Shown: one piece after another, positions 39,601 to 52,090 of the stretch
How positions within the stretch are numbered: position 1 is the first letter of the stretch
Layout of the letters: every line of letters starts with the position of its first letter
DNA from: Lates calcarifer
Lineage: Eukaryota > Chordata > Actinopteri > Centropomidae
Reading direction: 5' to 3'
Length of the DNA: 64,000 bases
Assembly (NCBI RefSeq): GCF_001640805.2
Contig: NC_066856.1
Location: 2,613,937 to 2,677,936 of the forward strand
Made by a program: the position numbers and the translations under genes
The notes under the pieces: generated by a model
The model's input: only the letters and a program-made list of their open reading frames with translations
Told to the model about the DNA's origin: nothing
Database searches by the model: none

Positions 39601-41729
39601 TTCATCCTGCCGTTCTCTTCCAAAACAGGAAGCCTGAGCAGTGGAGCCGTTCAGCCGAAAGGGGACACCCCCCACAAAAAACTCCTTCCCAAAGAGCTTC
39701 CAGAAGAAGCCATGGTAGCTGGTTATCTGATGACGGCCAGGCTTAGCTCGCTGTCTGGACTGTGAGCGCTAATGAAGGCTTGTTGTCGGAGCAGGATTAG
39801 CGGTGACAGGCTGTGGAGGGCGAGAGGGGCCGGGAGAGGAACGAGTGTGTTAGTAGGAAAGAGAGACCACTGATTAGCCCGAAAGAGACGCACTCACACA
39901 CAAAAATACACACAAACACACACATGAATGTGGTCAAGATAAGGTTCTTAACTGTGGCCTGAGTGAACTGCCAGTAGCTCCCCCTATATACCCATGGAGC
40001 TCTGGTGTTCCTCAGCCAAAATAACATTGTTCCACACTATAAAGAAAACATTATTCCAGGTTTGTTGACAGTTTATTTGTATAATATCAAAATGATTGTT
40101 CCATTGCCCGTTGCATGCATTTGGTTTTTTCCCCCTAATCATTTTGTATCTGAGAATGTGTTGTGTGTGCTTTCTCCTACTTCTCATAAACTCTGATTCT
40201 TCCCAGCTGTTTTAAAGAAACACACAGCCGCCACAAATTTCTCTGCAAGCCAACTTCTGGCTTTGTTTGTTATATTCTGTCATTCTAAATTTACCCCACT
40301 CTTTGGCATGATGTATTTTCCCATCCCGTCCCTCTGTAAATGTAACTAATCTACTTTGTGACATATTCTGGCGCAGAAGTAGAAGTGATAAGAGAACGAG
40401 CTCCCCCCGACGCATCAATCACGACTGCATTCCTGTGGAACAATGCCATTTCTGCTCTCTTCTCATTGCCGCCAAAGACTTTTCTCTTTAAATCTTCCTT
40501 CTCTTATCTACTTTAAAAACTAAAAGGTCATTCTGGAATTGCGGATCGCTGCCTTGTGCAACAGGCGTCCTGCATTTCTAAATAAGCAGCTCCCTCATGA
40601 GCCAGTGCTGGCTGCTCTGTAAGCCAAACCGGGGTGTAAATGCATGGCCACTCGCCCAGACAACGAAACCCAGATATGGAGCATGTGGTGGGGCTCTCTC
40701 TGCAGTCTGTCCCTACAGCTGTCCCTCCGCCAATTACCCTCATACTTACACACTCTACATGCATGTATGCATGCACACATACTAAGAGTGGAACAACAGA
40801 ATGTATTTGTGTTAGACATGTACAGAACATAAATACATATACATTTTTCCACGCATGCATAAATGTAGACTTAAGCTCACAAAGGTCCACATACTGACAT
40901 TACAATGCCATGTGCTTCAGTTCTTCCCCTTCCCTTTCATACTGTGGACCACAAGGGCTTCCATTAGTAATGCTGCAACTATGGGGTTTTCTTTAGAATT
41001 ACTTGGGTAAATTAGACATAGAGAAACAAAAATGGGAAGGGAAGGGAAAGTTTAAGTACCGAGAAAGAAGAGGAAAATACAGTAATATACATTTTACTGT
41101 GCAACTGATGTAAGAACGTTGGGAGTTCTGCCATAATGTGGATATCTGCAACATAGTTTTGACCCATTGCTCCCATCACCACTGCAGTGCTACATGTACA
41201 GTCTTGTACAGGATCAAGCTGTGTTCTGCTCTAATTATGTTCTTAACAGTAACTGTCCACATTTTTTTTTTATTTGCTTTCTAACAAGGGGCTGTGCTTG
41301 TTATAATATATATGGGGCCATCAGATACTTGTAGGAGAAAACACAGACAACCAATCACAGTTCTTATGATCCCTATGAGGTGTGTATGCAGTTGCTGTAA
41401 CCCAAACCTGTGGCTACATTTTTGAGGAGGTGCACATCAGCTACTGCATAGCGTCAGCAGCTATTTGCATAGTCTCTGTAGCTATGGTGTAATCCCTTCA
41501 TGTCAACTATCAACTATAAATCAAGCTTTGGAGAATTTATAGTTTTTACTTTTGGTTCAGTCATATAAATCATCTAAGTCATTTTCTCTCTGTCAGGCTC
41601 CATCACAGTACAGACAAAATAAGAAATCTGATCCATTTACCTCATCTTAAGGTTTCAGTTTTAGAGAAAACAAATTAGTTTGTCAGAAACACAAGTTCTT
41701 TGAACAATAAATAGCCCCTTCTGTCTTTT

Positions 41730-42210
41730 GTTCCTCTCAGCCTCTGAGGAATGAAACTCGGCCAGATAAGAAATGCAGGCATTCTAGCCTGAAAGCATGC
41801 CGGGCCCCCGTCTCCATCTGCAGCCTTGTGCACCGTGAACTCAAAAGCCATTTGAGCACACAGTGGGTCAGTGAGGTGTGAATGAGATTTCTCTTAGCAC
41901 CCCTGACGCAAAAGACACTGTCACAGGTCTTCCATCGCACGTCGGCCGTAATGGATCCTAATAATGGAGGAGCAGGCTTAACGCTTTACCCAAAAACCTG
42001 GCAGTTCATAGCGGCGGCTTTCTGGGGCCAATATCTTTAAAGGGGTCCATGTGTGGCGGAAGGCATGTATGTGGGTTTGTTTTTTGTGTGAGAGATAATA
42101 TTTGTGCATCTTGGGCCGTCCTGTCAGTGTAGGGCCTGGCAGGCAGACTGAAGATGAGTAGAAGGCGGATAACGCCGTGAGGCCTGCCATTACTCTGTCT
42201 GTGCTGTAAG
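41730..42210. promoter_or_regulatory. candidate conserved non-coding element in intron B-C
   Basis: A repeat-free block with CpG (GCACGTCGGCCGTAATGG, CATAGCGGCGGC, GATAACGCCGTGAGG), GGATCCTAATAATGG and CCAGATAAG. It lies about 0.5-1 kb upstream of exon C and could control pard3 or a neighbour. Confidence 0.37.
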
Positions 42211-42650
42211 TGCACCCGTCTACATCTCCAAAAAGGAGTTAAATGGATGAAAGCAGCCATTTTTCTCAAGGAGGTTTTAACATTTGTGCTTGTTTACAAT
42301 GTGGAACTAATAGTCCTGTGGGCGTTTCAGGCTTCCTCCGTTTGTTTCCTGTCTCTTTCATGTCTCAGTCTTTATGTCACTGGATTCAGTGTAATCATGC
42401 AGCAGGCTATAACAGATCCCTCTTTGCTCCACTCATGTTGCTTTCAGTATTTTAACTCAGCGCCACAACCACATCCCTTTTTCAACTCTCAAAATGTGAA
42501 AATGGCCACATTGTCTGCTGAAGTGCAGTTTCTTTTCAATTCTCCTTCAATAGTGCTGACCCACAGGCCAATACAGGAAAAAAGCAATCCTTTCTGTGCA
42601 GAGTTAACTGTTATCCTCCGCGCTTCCCTTAAGACTCAAGTGCTGTTTAA

Positions 42651-43166
<516 letters not shown>

Positions 43167-44059
43167 TGAGATGAGGACTGATTCTAGGGAGCATTAGTAG
43201 GGAAAAATACAAAGAGGGCAATATGTCTGTTTTTATAAAATGCTGAGACTTTCATGGGTTTGTTGATATAGAATGTTAATATTTAAAAAAAAAATGAAAT
43301 GAACCATGATTCTTTTTAAGAAAAGAAAAGAAATGATTTTAGATTTTTCTATTGTCCACTGTTAAAATCATCTAACTATGTGTATAAGTGCCTTCTAGTC
43401 CATTGATGGTTCACCTTGGCTCATGATCTGCAGCTCTGACACATTCAGTAGCACTGACATCACAGTAAAGGGCAATTGGCATCACTACATCGTCACATCT
43501 GACAGCAGTCTGACCTAAACATCATAACCCCAAGTACAAGACACAGCCAAGGCATGCTTTTGTCCCACTTGGGTCCTGGTGAGTATCTAAGTTGTGATAT
43601 CATGCTTTGCTGCTCATGTTCAAGGGGACTTTGTCAAGCACTGCTGTACATGTGTGTACATGTTGGTAGGAGTTGGCATGTAGTGACAGAGTGTGGAGGT
43701 TAAGCAGCTTGTGTGCACTGTGGAGTCAGAGCTTGGGCTTTGGGCATGACCGCTCACCCCCCTCAGTTCAGAGAAATGTCCCTTTTGGTTTCTGATACAG
43801 CACTACCCTGAGTCTGCGTCCTCCTTCCAAACCCCTCTTGTATTTAATATGATAATCCTGAATTCTCTGTTTCTCTCTGCTGGCTGCTTTAGCTCTGTTT
43901 TTTCTCTTCACATTGTCACCCTCACCATACGGCACTCTCAGTGGAGGAAAACAGCTTTAGATCTCCTTTACTCCTACCCTGCCCTACCCACCCAGGGAAT
44001 CCAGCAGTATAAATGGGGTCACGTCTGGGTTATTAATTAATGTACCTCATTAAAAATGA

Positions 44060-44240
44060 ATGCACCCCTTTGTGTGTGTGTTTGTTGTCGTGTGGCGAGG
44101 AGTAAGAAACAGCGACCTTGCCGGCATGGCTCTGGCCCCGGCCTCGCTTAGAATGATTTGGCTGTAACCGAAGCCTGTTGGCCCCTAGGTGTCTGAGCTG
44201 TTCCTTGCTGAATATTTCATCAGGGTGGTTACATGGGAAA
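44060..44240. promoter_or_regulatory. candidate conserved non-coding element downstream of pard3 stop
   Basis: CpG- and GC-containing, repeat-free block (TTGTCGTGTGGCGAGG, AGCGACCTTGCCGGC, GGCTGTAACCGAAGCC) that contrasts with the AT-rich surroundings. It lies inside or just after the presumed 3' UTR. Confidence 0.3.
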
Positions 44241-44777
44241 CCACATTGGCTCTGCAGTGGGTGGCCTCAGTGTGGGACTGCCTATCCATAGGCCTGGTAC
44301 AATAGAGCTGATTTTGTTTTCCAGTTGTGATTATGTCCATTGATAGAAAACCACTTGGGAGCTTTTTCGTCGTTCAGTCAATACTAAGTGGTGCAGTTTT
44401 CAAAGTGTGTGTGAGAGTGTATATGTATGACCCAGTGTGTGTGTGTGTGTGTATGTGTGTGTATTTCTGTCCCTATAAGAACAAGAATTTGAGCTTCAGT
44501 TGTTAGTGACAGCACTTTTCACAATATGACATTTTCCTTGAAAGGCACAGTTGATGACTAAGTTGATGTTATTGCTAAAATAGTTTTTTTATTTGTTTGG
44601 TAATTGATAGGAGGAAGTTAGGAAGCTACCCTGACTTCTTTTTTTGCTTGATCAGAGTTTTGAGGCCGTTTTTTCCTTCAGTATGTTTACACACAGTCAA
44701 GAAAGCTGGTTTCTCAGAGAAACCAAGTTATGTGGGCATGTGGAGAATGCTGTTACTGTAGAAACCTGGTCACTATA

Positions 44778-44783
44778 AATAAA
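44778..44783 (+). terminator. candidate poly(A) signal AATAAA for pard3
   Basis: This is the first canonical AATAAA downstream of the pard3 stop that I found, within TATAAATAAATG. A GT-rich element immediately downstream is not obvious, so usage is uncertain; upstream ATTAAA (44049) is the main alternative. Confidence 0.3.
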
Positions 44784-44894
44784 TGTATACATGCAGCAGA
44801 TGAGTAATCTTTCTACCCTACCCTGACCTCCTGTAGTAATACACTATGCTACTTCTTGATAAATACGTTTCAGTTTTACAAATTGTAAAAATAC

Positions 44895-44906
44895 AATTGT
44901 TTAGTG
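44895..44906. repeat. target-site duplication, left copy
   Basis: AATTGTTTAGTG, identical to the copy at 45029-45040 that ends the LINE-like insertion. Confidence 0.8.
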
Positions 44907-45028
44907 GTCTTGTAATCGACTGGCAGTTTCTCCCGGGTGTACCCTGCCTCTCACCCAGTGTCAGATGGGACCGGCTCCAGCCTCCCTGCGACCATTAAGA
45001 TAAGCGGTATAGATAAAGGATGGATGGA
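44907..45028 (+). mobile_element. 5'-truncated non-LTR retrotransposon (LINE/SINE) 3' tail
   Basis: The stretch reads as the widely dispersed fish retroelement tail, with GGGTGTACCCTGCCTCTC, then GGGACCGGCTCCAGCC, then AAGATAAGCGGTATAG, ending in GGATGGATGG repeats. It is flanked by a perfect 12-bp direct repeat, AATTGTTTAGTG, at 44895-44906 and 45029-45040, which is a target-site duplication. The short length and the tail at the right end indicate a severely 5'-truncated insertion on the + strand. The clade (RTE-like or L2-like) is not resolved without a repeat library. Confidence 0.85.
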
Positions 45029-45040
45029 AATTGTTTAGTG
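45029..45040. repeat. target-site duplication, right copy
   Basis: AATTGTTTAGTG, abutting the GGATGG tail of the LINE-like insertion. Confidence 0.8.
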
Positions 45041-46341
45041 AAACAAATCACTTTACTTTACCATCTAAAACTTACTTTGTGTCAGTTTAGTTTTAGTTGG
45101 ATCTGGGATTCACTTATTTTGAACACAGAGTGCATCACTATGTGTACCAATCTTTCCGGCACCCGGGTGTCCCATGAATTCTTTCCCTGTCTGACATTTT
45201 TGTCATGCACATGCATACATGTAAAAAGCTGATTAGACACCCAGTTACAAATACACATGCCCATGAAAATCTTCCTAGACAAATTAGGAGTCTCAAATTC
45301 TCAACCCCAATTATGTAGAAATTAATTTACCATGGAGAGATGACTGGAACCTGGTTAATTACAGCATAAACCCACTTCTCTGAACTTTTACTGGAAGTTA
45401 CAGACTTGCAATGCCATGTTTTTTACTACTCAGTTATTAAATTAAATAAAAATTAAATGTAGTCAGTATATTATACACCTTTTGTTACCTACTCTAAACA
45501 GTCTTTGGCCCATTTCCTGAGTCCTGGGTTTAGGATTAAGACCAGAATTAGACATACAATGGTTAGAATAAGTTAGGAGTACATTTCATAGCATTTTTGT
45601 GGTAGAGGGTCTATGGTTCGTGTTTCTGTATGTGCTTCCTCACATATACAAGGGTATGTAAAATACAGTACTAGTACTAGTATGTTTCTTCAGCTAATTT
45701 TCCAGTGTGTGTGTTAGTGTAGGTGGACATGTGTTTAAGTGTCTGTGAACGTTGCCAGTAACTGGATGCTCCAATATGTCTATGAATATGTCTTGGCAGC
45801 CATATGAACCACTTGGCTGCCGAGTGGCAGAAGAGCAGAGGAGTAGGAGGGAGAGAAGATGGGAGGCCTGACCTTGCAGATGATTCAGTCAACGGAGTAA
45901 TCACAACTATTCCTCTGAGCCTGCAGTACAAACAGGAGGTTACCAACAAGGCTGTGCTTCGCTCTTGCTGTCTCTTTTTCTCTTCATTTATGTTTCTCAT
46001 CTGTCAGTCTGACGTGTTTGTGTTTTTCGGTGGCAGAATTGTTGGGTCTGGTCTGTTATGGATGAAAGTGACTGTGTGTATGTGTGTCTGTGTTTGAGGG
46101 GGTCCACTCTGACGCAGCAGCTGTTTTAACTGATGTCTCCGTGCTTCATGTGTCTCATCATCAAGGGGGTTTTGGGGGGGGTGTTCAAGAGGCTGCGGTA
46201 TCTAATGAGTTTTTTCTCCTCATATGCAAATTTGATAATATCCCATAATACATGTTTATTATTTGTGTTGTGTAATTAATGTTTGTGCGCCGCCTCTGTG
46301 ACATGTGGATTCTTCCCATAAAGCTATTGTTTTTCGGGGGA

Positions 46342-46361
46342 TTTTTTTTTTTTTTTTTTTT
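46342..46361. repeat. poly(T) run, 20 nt
   Basis: A homopolymer after CGGGGGA. Confidence 0.93.
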
Positions 46362-47454
46362 AATCCTGGGAGAAATGAGAAATATATTGTTATTGCTTCA
46401 TTGTATTTTTATGACCATCCCTCATTGTGTTTTATTATCCACAATATGGTACTACAGTGGTAAAAGATGACTAATATGTAAGCACAGTGCAATTTTCCTT
46501 TTTACAACAGTGTATCATTAAGAACGTTTCTGCTGTTCTCTGTACATAGAACATAAACTTTTTTCAATGAATAAATTGAGGCTAGTTTCCATCCTTGTTA
46601 CAGTAATTTCCCTTGATTGTGTTGCTGTAACATTCACAAATGGCTTTCTCTTCTTGATAACACACCAGCGAAACAAGACGCATAATTGAGGGCAAGTAAT
46701 GAATATCTAATTTCTTGCTGCTACCATCGCTGCATATTACTGATTTAAGAATTCAAAATGAAACACGGCTTGTTTAGTTTCTGTTTTTCCATTTTGATTA
46801 GAAAATTTGCTATTCTCTCTCAGAGGTACTGTACATGTATGAGAACCAGGAAAATCAGAACATTTAGTCATCTGGTTGACAGACCGTTCCTCCTGCCCTC
46901 AGCAGCTAAAAATAAGAAAGTAAGGAAAGAAGAAAAGTCAGGATTTTCTGAACAAATCCTCTCATAACTGGAGAATTGTTGAAACAAGTTGAGCTCTTGC
47001 TGTAGCTACAGCTATACATGGGTATGTGTTCAAAATGTGGCCCCAACCTGTCTCTCAATCTCTTTAATCTCTGCTCCTGATAGGTCACGAACGGCTGGCC
47101 AGGAGGTTTTGCCTTGAGCTGGCTTAACTTCTAATAACATCCTGTGATGTCTCTGACGGTGATAAAGACAATAGTTAACTTTATGATGTTCAACTCCAGG
47201 GGAAAGGCAAGTTTTAGAAAGTGCTGGCACTGGCCCTGCATCACAGAACTCCTGCCAAATCCGTCTTCATCCTGAGGAAGGGAGAGGTCTTTGAAAGAAT
47301 CCGTCTGGTCAGAGTGGAAATATACAAGAAAGCACATGCATCAAGGATAAAGACATCCACTCTTGTGTATATCACCTTTGGGGATTAGGGTAAAATTAAG
47401 GTGAAGAGCGAGAGGAGAACAAACAGTGGAAATTTGCCCAGACTGTGAGAAGAC

Positions 47455-47466
47455 GGGGGGGGGGGG
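47455..47466. repeat. poly(G) run, 12 nt
   Basis: An uninterrupted G run in non-coding sequence. Confidence 0.9.
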
Positions 47467-48873
47467 TTAAAAAGCACCGTCTCTGAAGTAGTTCCACTCT
47501 GAACATCCCTGTCAGGCCACTGTCCATTTCCTTCAATTTTACCTTTGATTGAGTGTCAATAGAGCAAATGATGAGAAATGTGTTTGGTCCAGTCTTCTTT
47601 TATATTCATATGCTTTTTAGAAGCCTCCAGCAGTGTTTCAGCTTTCACTTTAGCATTAGAATTTTTGTTGTCATGTGACACAAGACAAGGATTCTGTCTT
47701 TTCCCACTTTTATTTGAAATTGTAAATGAGCCTTGCTATCTTTATTTGAAAACATTTTAATATCAGGATATAGTATTTCATCATACAAGGGTGATCAGTA
47801 CCAGTACCAGTTTTTCATAGTATATTAGACTTAACAAAGAGTATTATAATGCCATAAAACAGTACAGTGACAATATGCTCCTCTACAGGTTTAGAAATAC
47901 CATTTAGGTTTACAGATATCATGTAGTATGGGGAGAGGCTGCCTTTATAGACAATAAAATGTTCATTCTGTGGCTACATTTCTGGAGTGTGGAGGGTATT
48001 TTCTCATGTGTAATGACATCATCGCTACAAAACTAATATGACAGACATAAATTCACTCAGTGTATCCATAGAGGTAATCTAAAGCCATCAAAACACAACA
48101 GGTTTCATCCCAGCATGATACACAACACAGTATGTAACCTGGTGGGTACTCTGCTGTATCGGCTTGCACCCTTAACACTTTGAGGCCAGAGGGAACAGTA
48201 AAGCTGTCTTTGGCCCCGCTCTGTCCGATCATTACTCACTCTGAAAGAGCTCTGCTGAGTCTTTAATATCCCCCTTTTGCTTTCCCGCCATCATAATATT
48301 CCATAATGAAAACCTTCAGAGATTTCCAGTGATCAACAGCAGACATTGTCATTGGGCCAGTTTGATTTCATTACTCCATTCTGTCCTCTTGACCCCTGCA
48401 GGCCATACCAGTAGACCCCTGTGTTGGCAAATGCAAGTATGTTGATATGAGAAGCAGATGGGATCCATGTGAACTGCCGGTAGATAAAAATGCTTGAGGC
48501 CAGGGATTTGGGAAATCATTTTTTTACACTCTTTCCAGCCTTGTGAGGCAGGAGTCGGAGTCACCTGTTTTGGGTTGAAGAACCTGCTTCTCCCTCTGAT
48601 CCCCGATCTGCTGCCCCACCGGGATTTCAAAAGAGGAAGCAGACTCTGTTGTAGGAAAAACTGTGGTCATAAATCTTGGCAGATGCACAAGAAAAGCCAA
48701 TTGTGGAAGGCTGACGTGAACACACACACACACACAAACACACACACGCATACCTGGGGGTTCTTCCCTAAAGCTCTGGGCAACATCTGGTGAGTGCGTG
48801 TATCTGAGGAGAGGCTGGTCTCTGTAATGTGTGAGAAGAGGAGGAAGGAGGGCTAATGTCTTTCTGGACCATA

Positions 48874-48895
48874 TGTGTGTGTGTGTGTGTGTGTG
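48874..48895. repeat. (TG)n microsatellite
   Basis: 11 uninterrupted TG units. Confidence 0.92.
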
Positions 48896-48899
48896 CGGC

Positions 48900-49990
48900 T
48901 GAGAGACAGAGAAAGAGTCACAGATGAACTGCTTACTAAAAAGAAAAGATGATCAAATGACTAACAGAAAGAGTGTATACCAGAGTGACTTCCCTCGTTA
49001 TGTGAGAAATCATAGTCTCAGCTGGAGTCCAAACACTTTGTACAACCAAATATTATGAGAATGTGGAGGAAACATTGTTTTAGGCAATAGGCCCACCCGC
49101 TGACCTTTATCAGCAGGGATGTGGTATTGGATAAATCCACCAGAACTGAGCTGAACTTTTAAGGGCTGACATAAATCTGAACAACTTGAATTCATAGCAT
49201 ATGTATACTTTTCCTATATCTGTCAGTCTTTACAATGAGGGGGAAAAAAAGATTCGTATTAAATTGATTCATGCTGTACAGTTGTAGTGTCTAGTGAAAA
49301 CAGAAGGTTCATAGCAAAGAGAGGGATTTGAGGAGAACATCTTCACTTCATCATCACTGTTTGTCTTGACTATGTCCAAATTAGATAGAGAAGAACCCTC
49401 AGGTATGTGTGTGTGCTTGAAAATTAGATATTCAATCTGCAGTTCTGTTGATTATTGGATGGTTCTTATACTCATACCGCAAACATCTGTTAGGAGAAAA
49501 CTAAATGAATTTACCCATTTCAAGTATCATACTGATCTTAAAACCAGCCAAGGCCAACATAAAACTGCATATCTCATATTACTGTGTTGAATTTGTTAAA
49601 GCTACTGTCTCAAATATAAAGCAGTATACTCTGAATAAGTCAAATATGCCAAATAACTGGACTTCAGACAAATCACTGCATTGGTTTTAAGAAAAAAAAA
49701 AAAAGACATTTACTTGAACAAAATTCTTGAAAAATATTGAGTGACCTTTACTTTAACATTTCAGTATGACTTGTATGTAATGCAATATGTTTAGGATTTC
49801 AGAGGCGAGATCAGATCAAACTCCCAGATGCAGCAGGTTTCTATACCAGCGACAGATGACTGATGAAAGAACATGGAAGTGTGGGGACGTCTGTGAGTAA
49901 AGTGTATTAAAAGTCATTTATTTTGCATCACCGTTTGTCCTCATTACTCGCATTCTCTCTCTTTCTGCGAGTAACTGGTTCTAAATTAAT
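48900..49990. other. intergenic DNA, nothing recognised
   Basis: AT-rich, with an A-run near 49691-49704 and no exon or repeat family recognised. Confidence 0.5.
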
Positions 49991-49994
49991 CTTT

Positions 49995-50220
49995 GTGCAT
50001 ATGCAAAGTGTGATGTGCAGGTCCCTGTCCAGGATTGGTCTGATCCGCGGATGCCCCGCCCCTCTGCTGCTCCCGTGCACCACTCCGTGGGGTCAATGCA
50101 GTTTCGTCACAGGTTTAAAAGTGGTGACAAAGCGGCAGTTACGGCGGCTGTGATTGGATGTGATCAAGTCGCCTCTGTCACTCACAGTTTTGCTGGTCGC
50201 TAGCGGTAGCTGGCTCTTCT
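49995..50220 (+). promoter_or_regulatory. promoter-like cluster: octamer, CCAAT boxes, GC box, TTTAAAA
   Basis: This stretch holds an octamer-like ATGCAAAG (50001-50008), ATTGG (inverted CCAAT) at 50034-50038 and 50153-50157, a GC box CCCCGCCCC (50054-50062), TTTAAAA (50114-50120) and several CpG up to about 50210. No recognisable coding exon follows within about 500 bp, so the product, if any, is unknown. Confidence 0.35.
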
Positions 50221-50699
50221 GCTTCCGTACTGGTTTACAGTATTTGTTAAAGTGTGTAGGCTCCATAAGCATGCACACCCAAATTATATGCCGAGTCAGT
50301 CAGCTGTATGTCTGAAAATGCAGACCAGTATTTTATTGTTTCTTATCAGAATTACTTGTGCTATAGTACAGGGCCAGGCTGTAGTCACCAGAACTCTTTG
50401 CTAGGTTTCTTTTTTATATAGACATGTTCAGTTAGGGGTGCTACTCATATTTTTATTTTTATTTTTTTTCTGTTGATTTTCTGTAGATTTAGAATTTTGT
50501 GCTTTGCCTTTTTTTAGATCACCGTTGAGTAAACTAACTGCAGAGTCAGAGTCCTCTTTATGTCAGTTTGTCAGCTTTTTGTTGCTTCATTGCTGTATTT
50601 CGGTTTACTTTTTGTTCCTTAGAAAGTACATAATCTGCTTCAACCTTGTCCACCTGGTTGTTTATGTTATTTCCCTTTCCCCTAGCCAGCCAGGGTCGT

Positions 50700-52050
50700 A
50701 ACAATCGCTGTGAGGGTGCACCGTGATGAAATTGTTGTCACCTGCACACACCAATGAGGGCCCAAAATGTTTGGCCATTTTGGCACTGTTCATGTTGACA
50801 CTGTCTCAACATGTCCACATATGCAAACACTAAGTACATAACCTGTAGTATTAGTAAAGGAGAAATGAACTTTTATTGCCAGTCAGTTGAATATCTTGAG
50901 TTCAAGATTATTGGTCAAACAAAACAGCAAACTGAAGGCATCACAGTGGGCTTTCATTCCCACTCTGCTCCTTAACCATTAACAAGTGCATGACGCTTCT
51001 GTCACAGGCTTTGTATTCTGTATATGAGCTGCTAGCTTCTTGGACTCAGAGTTCAACATGCCGGCATCCTGTAATTATCACTTGTGGCTGCAGCTGCCAC
51101 TGTTCAGCAAAGGTTACATGGTGTTACTTTAACAATTAATCAGTGAATCAAGAGAGTAATAAGCATCAATAATGAAAATAATTGTTAGTGGGAGCCTTGT
51201 TCTAGTTACTAGTTTTATGGTCAAACAGTGTCCTCTGTGGTGTGTTCTATATGCTATAGGTGTAATCAGTCTTAAGTCATTTTTGCTCACCCTGTTGTCA
51301 GATGCGGTGAGCCCCCAGGTGACCTGACTGTGAATAATCATTGACTTGCGTGACTGTTTGGCACATGTTAATCATCAACTTGGAAGGTCATACAGCCCAG
51401 CAGCTTATCTACCACAACATCACTGATCCCAATGCACACCATGAAATTAAGTCTCCTCAGGCCAAAATAGGTCCTAACCAGGCTACAGTAGTCCCCAGAT
51501 AGGCCTCGTCTTCCTGTGCCAATTTAACCTTAAGCCGTTTCCCATCATGCCACCCATGGAGTGTCACACTCTCTGCCTGTGACTGGCTACAGCCCTGAAG
51601 GCGTCAGGAGGGAGAGGACTTCCCCACAAATGAGGAGAGACAATCAAGATAACAAGCCTACACATGTGCCATGAGTCACCGCCTTGTGAAAGCTTGGGCT
51701 TGATGTTTTACTTGAACATTTTATTTATACTCCAGTGGGATTTGAGGTCGCCATGAAACCTGCAACAAAATACATGAAACAGTCGTTGGGTTTCTGCTTG
51801 GGTTATGATGCAACTTCATTAAACAGAAAAATTGTTTCATTAAACTCTGAAGACTCAGAACTGTTTGTATGATGGCTACATCACTCGGGTGTAATTTAGG
51901 CCTTCTTGCCTCTATTACATACTGTTGCTGTGCACTGAAGGGACATACAGACAGGCTGCTATTAGAGATATTATTGTGGAAATAGAAGCTTATAGGCAAC
52001 AATGCGGCATTCCCTGGTGGGCTGCACTGAGTTAATGGGACCTGTCATAT
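50700..52050. other. intergenic DNA, nothing firmly recognised
   Basis: 51350-51700 is repeat-free with even composition and may be conserved. No gene was recognised. Confidence 0.4.
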
Positions 52051-52056
52051 CCTACA

Positions 52057-52058
<2 letters not shown>

Positions 52059-52087
<29 letters not shown>
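52059..52087. repeat. (CA)n microsatellite
   Basis: Uninterrupted CA dinucleotides over 29 bp. Confidence 0.93.

Positions 52088-52089
<2 letters not shown>

Positions 52090-52090
<1 letters not shown>

Larger units (their letters stand above)
45041..48340. other. intergenic DNA downstream of pard3, no gene seen
   Basis: Contains a 20-T run (46342-46361), a 12-G run (47455-47466) and small possible conserved stretches near 46650-46740. I recognise no exon of nrp1 or any other gene. Confidence 0.5.

Noticed and set aside
44690..44815. Possible small DNA transposon (palindromic GGTTTCTCAGAGAAACC and GTTTACAC / GTATACATGCAG ends)
   Set aside because: Terminal inverted repeats and target-site duplication are not convincing.
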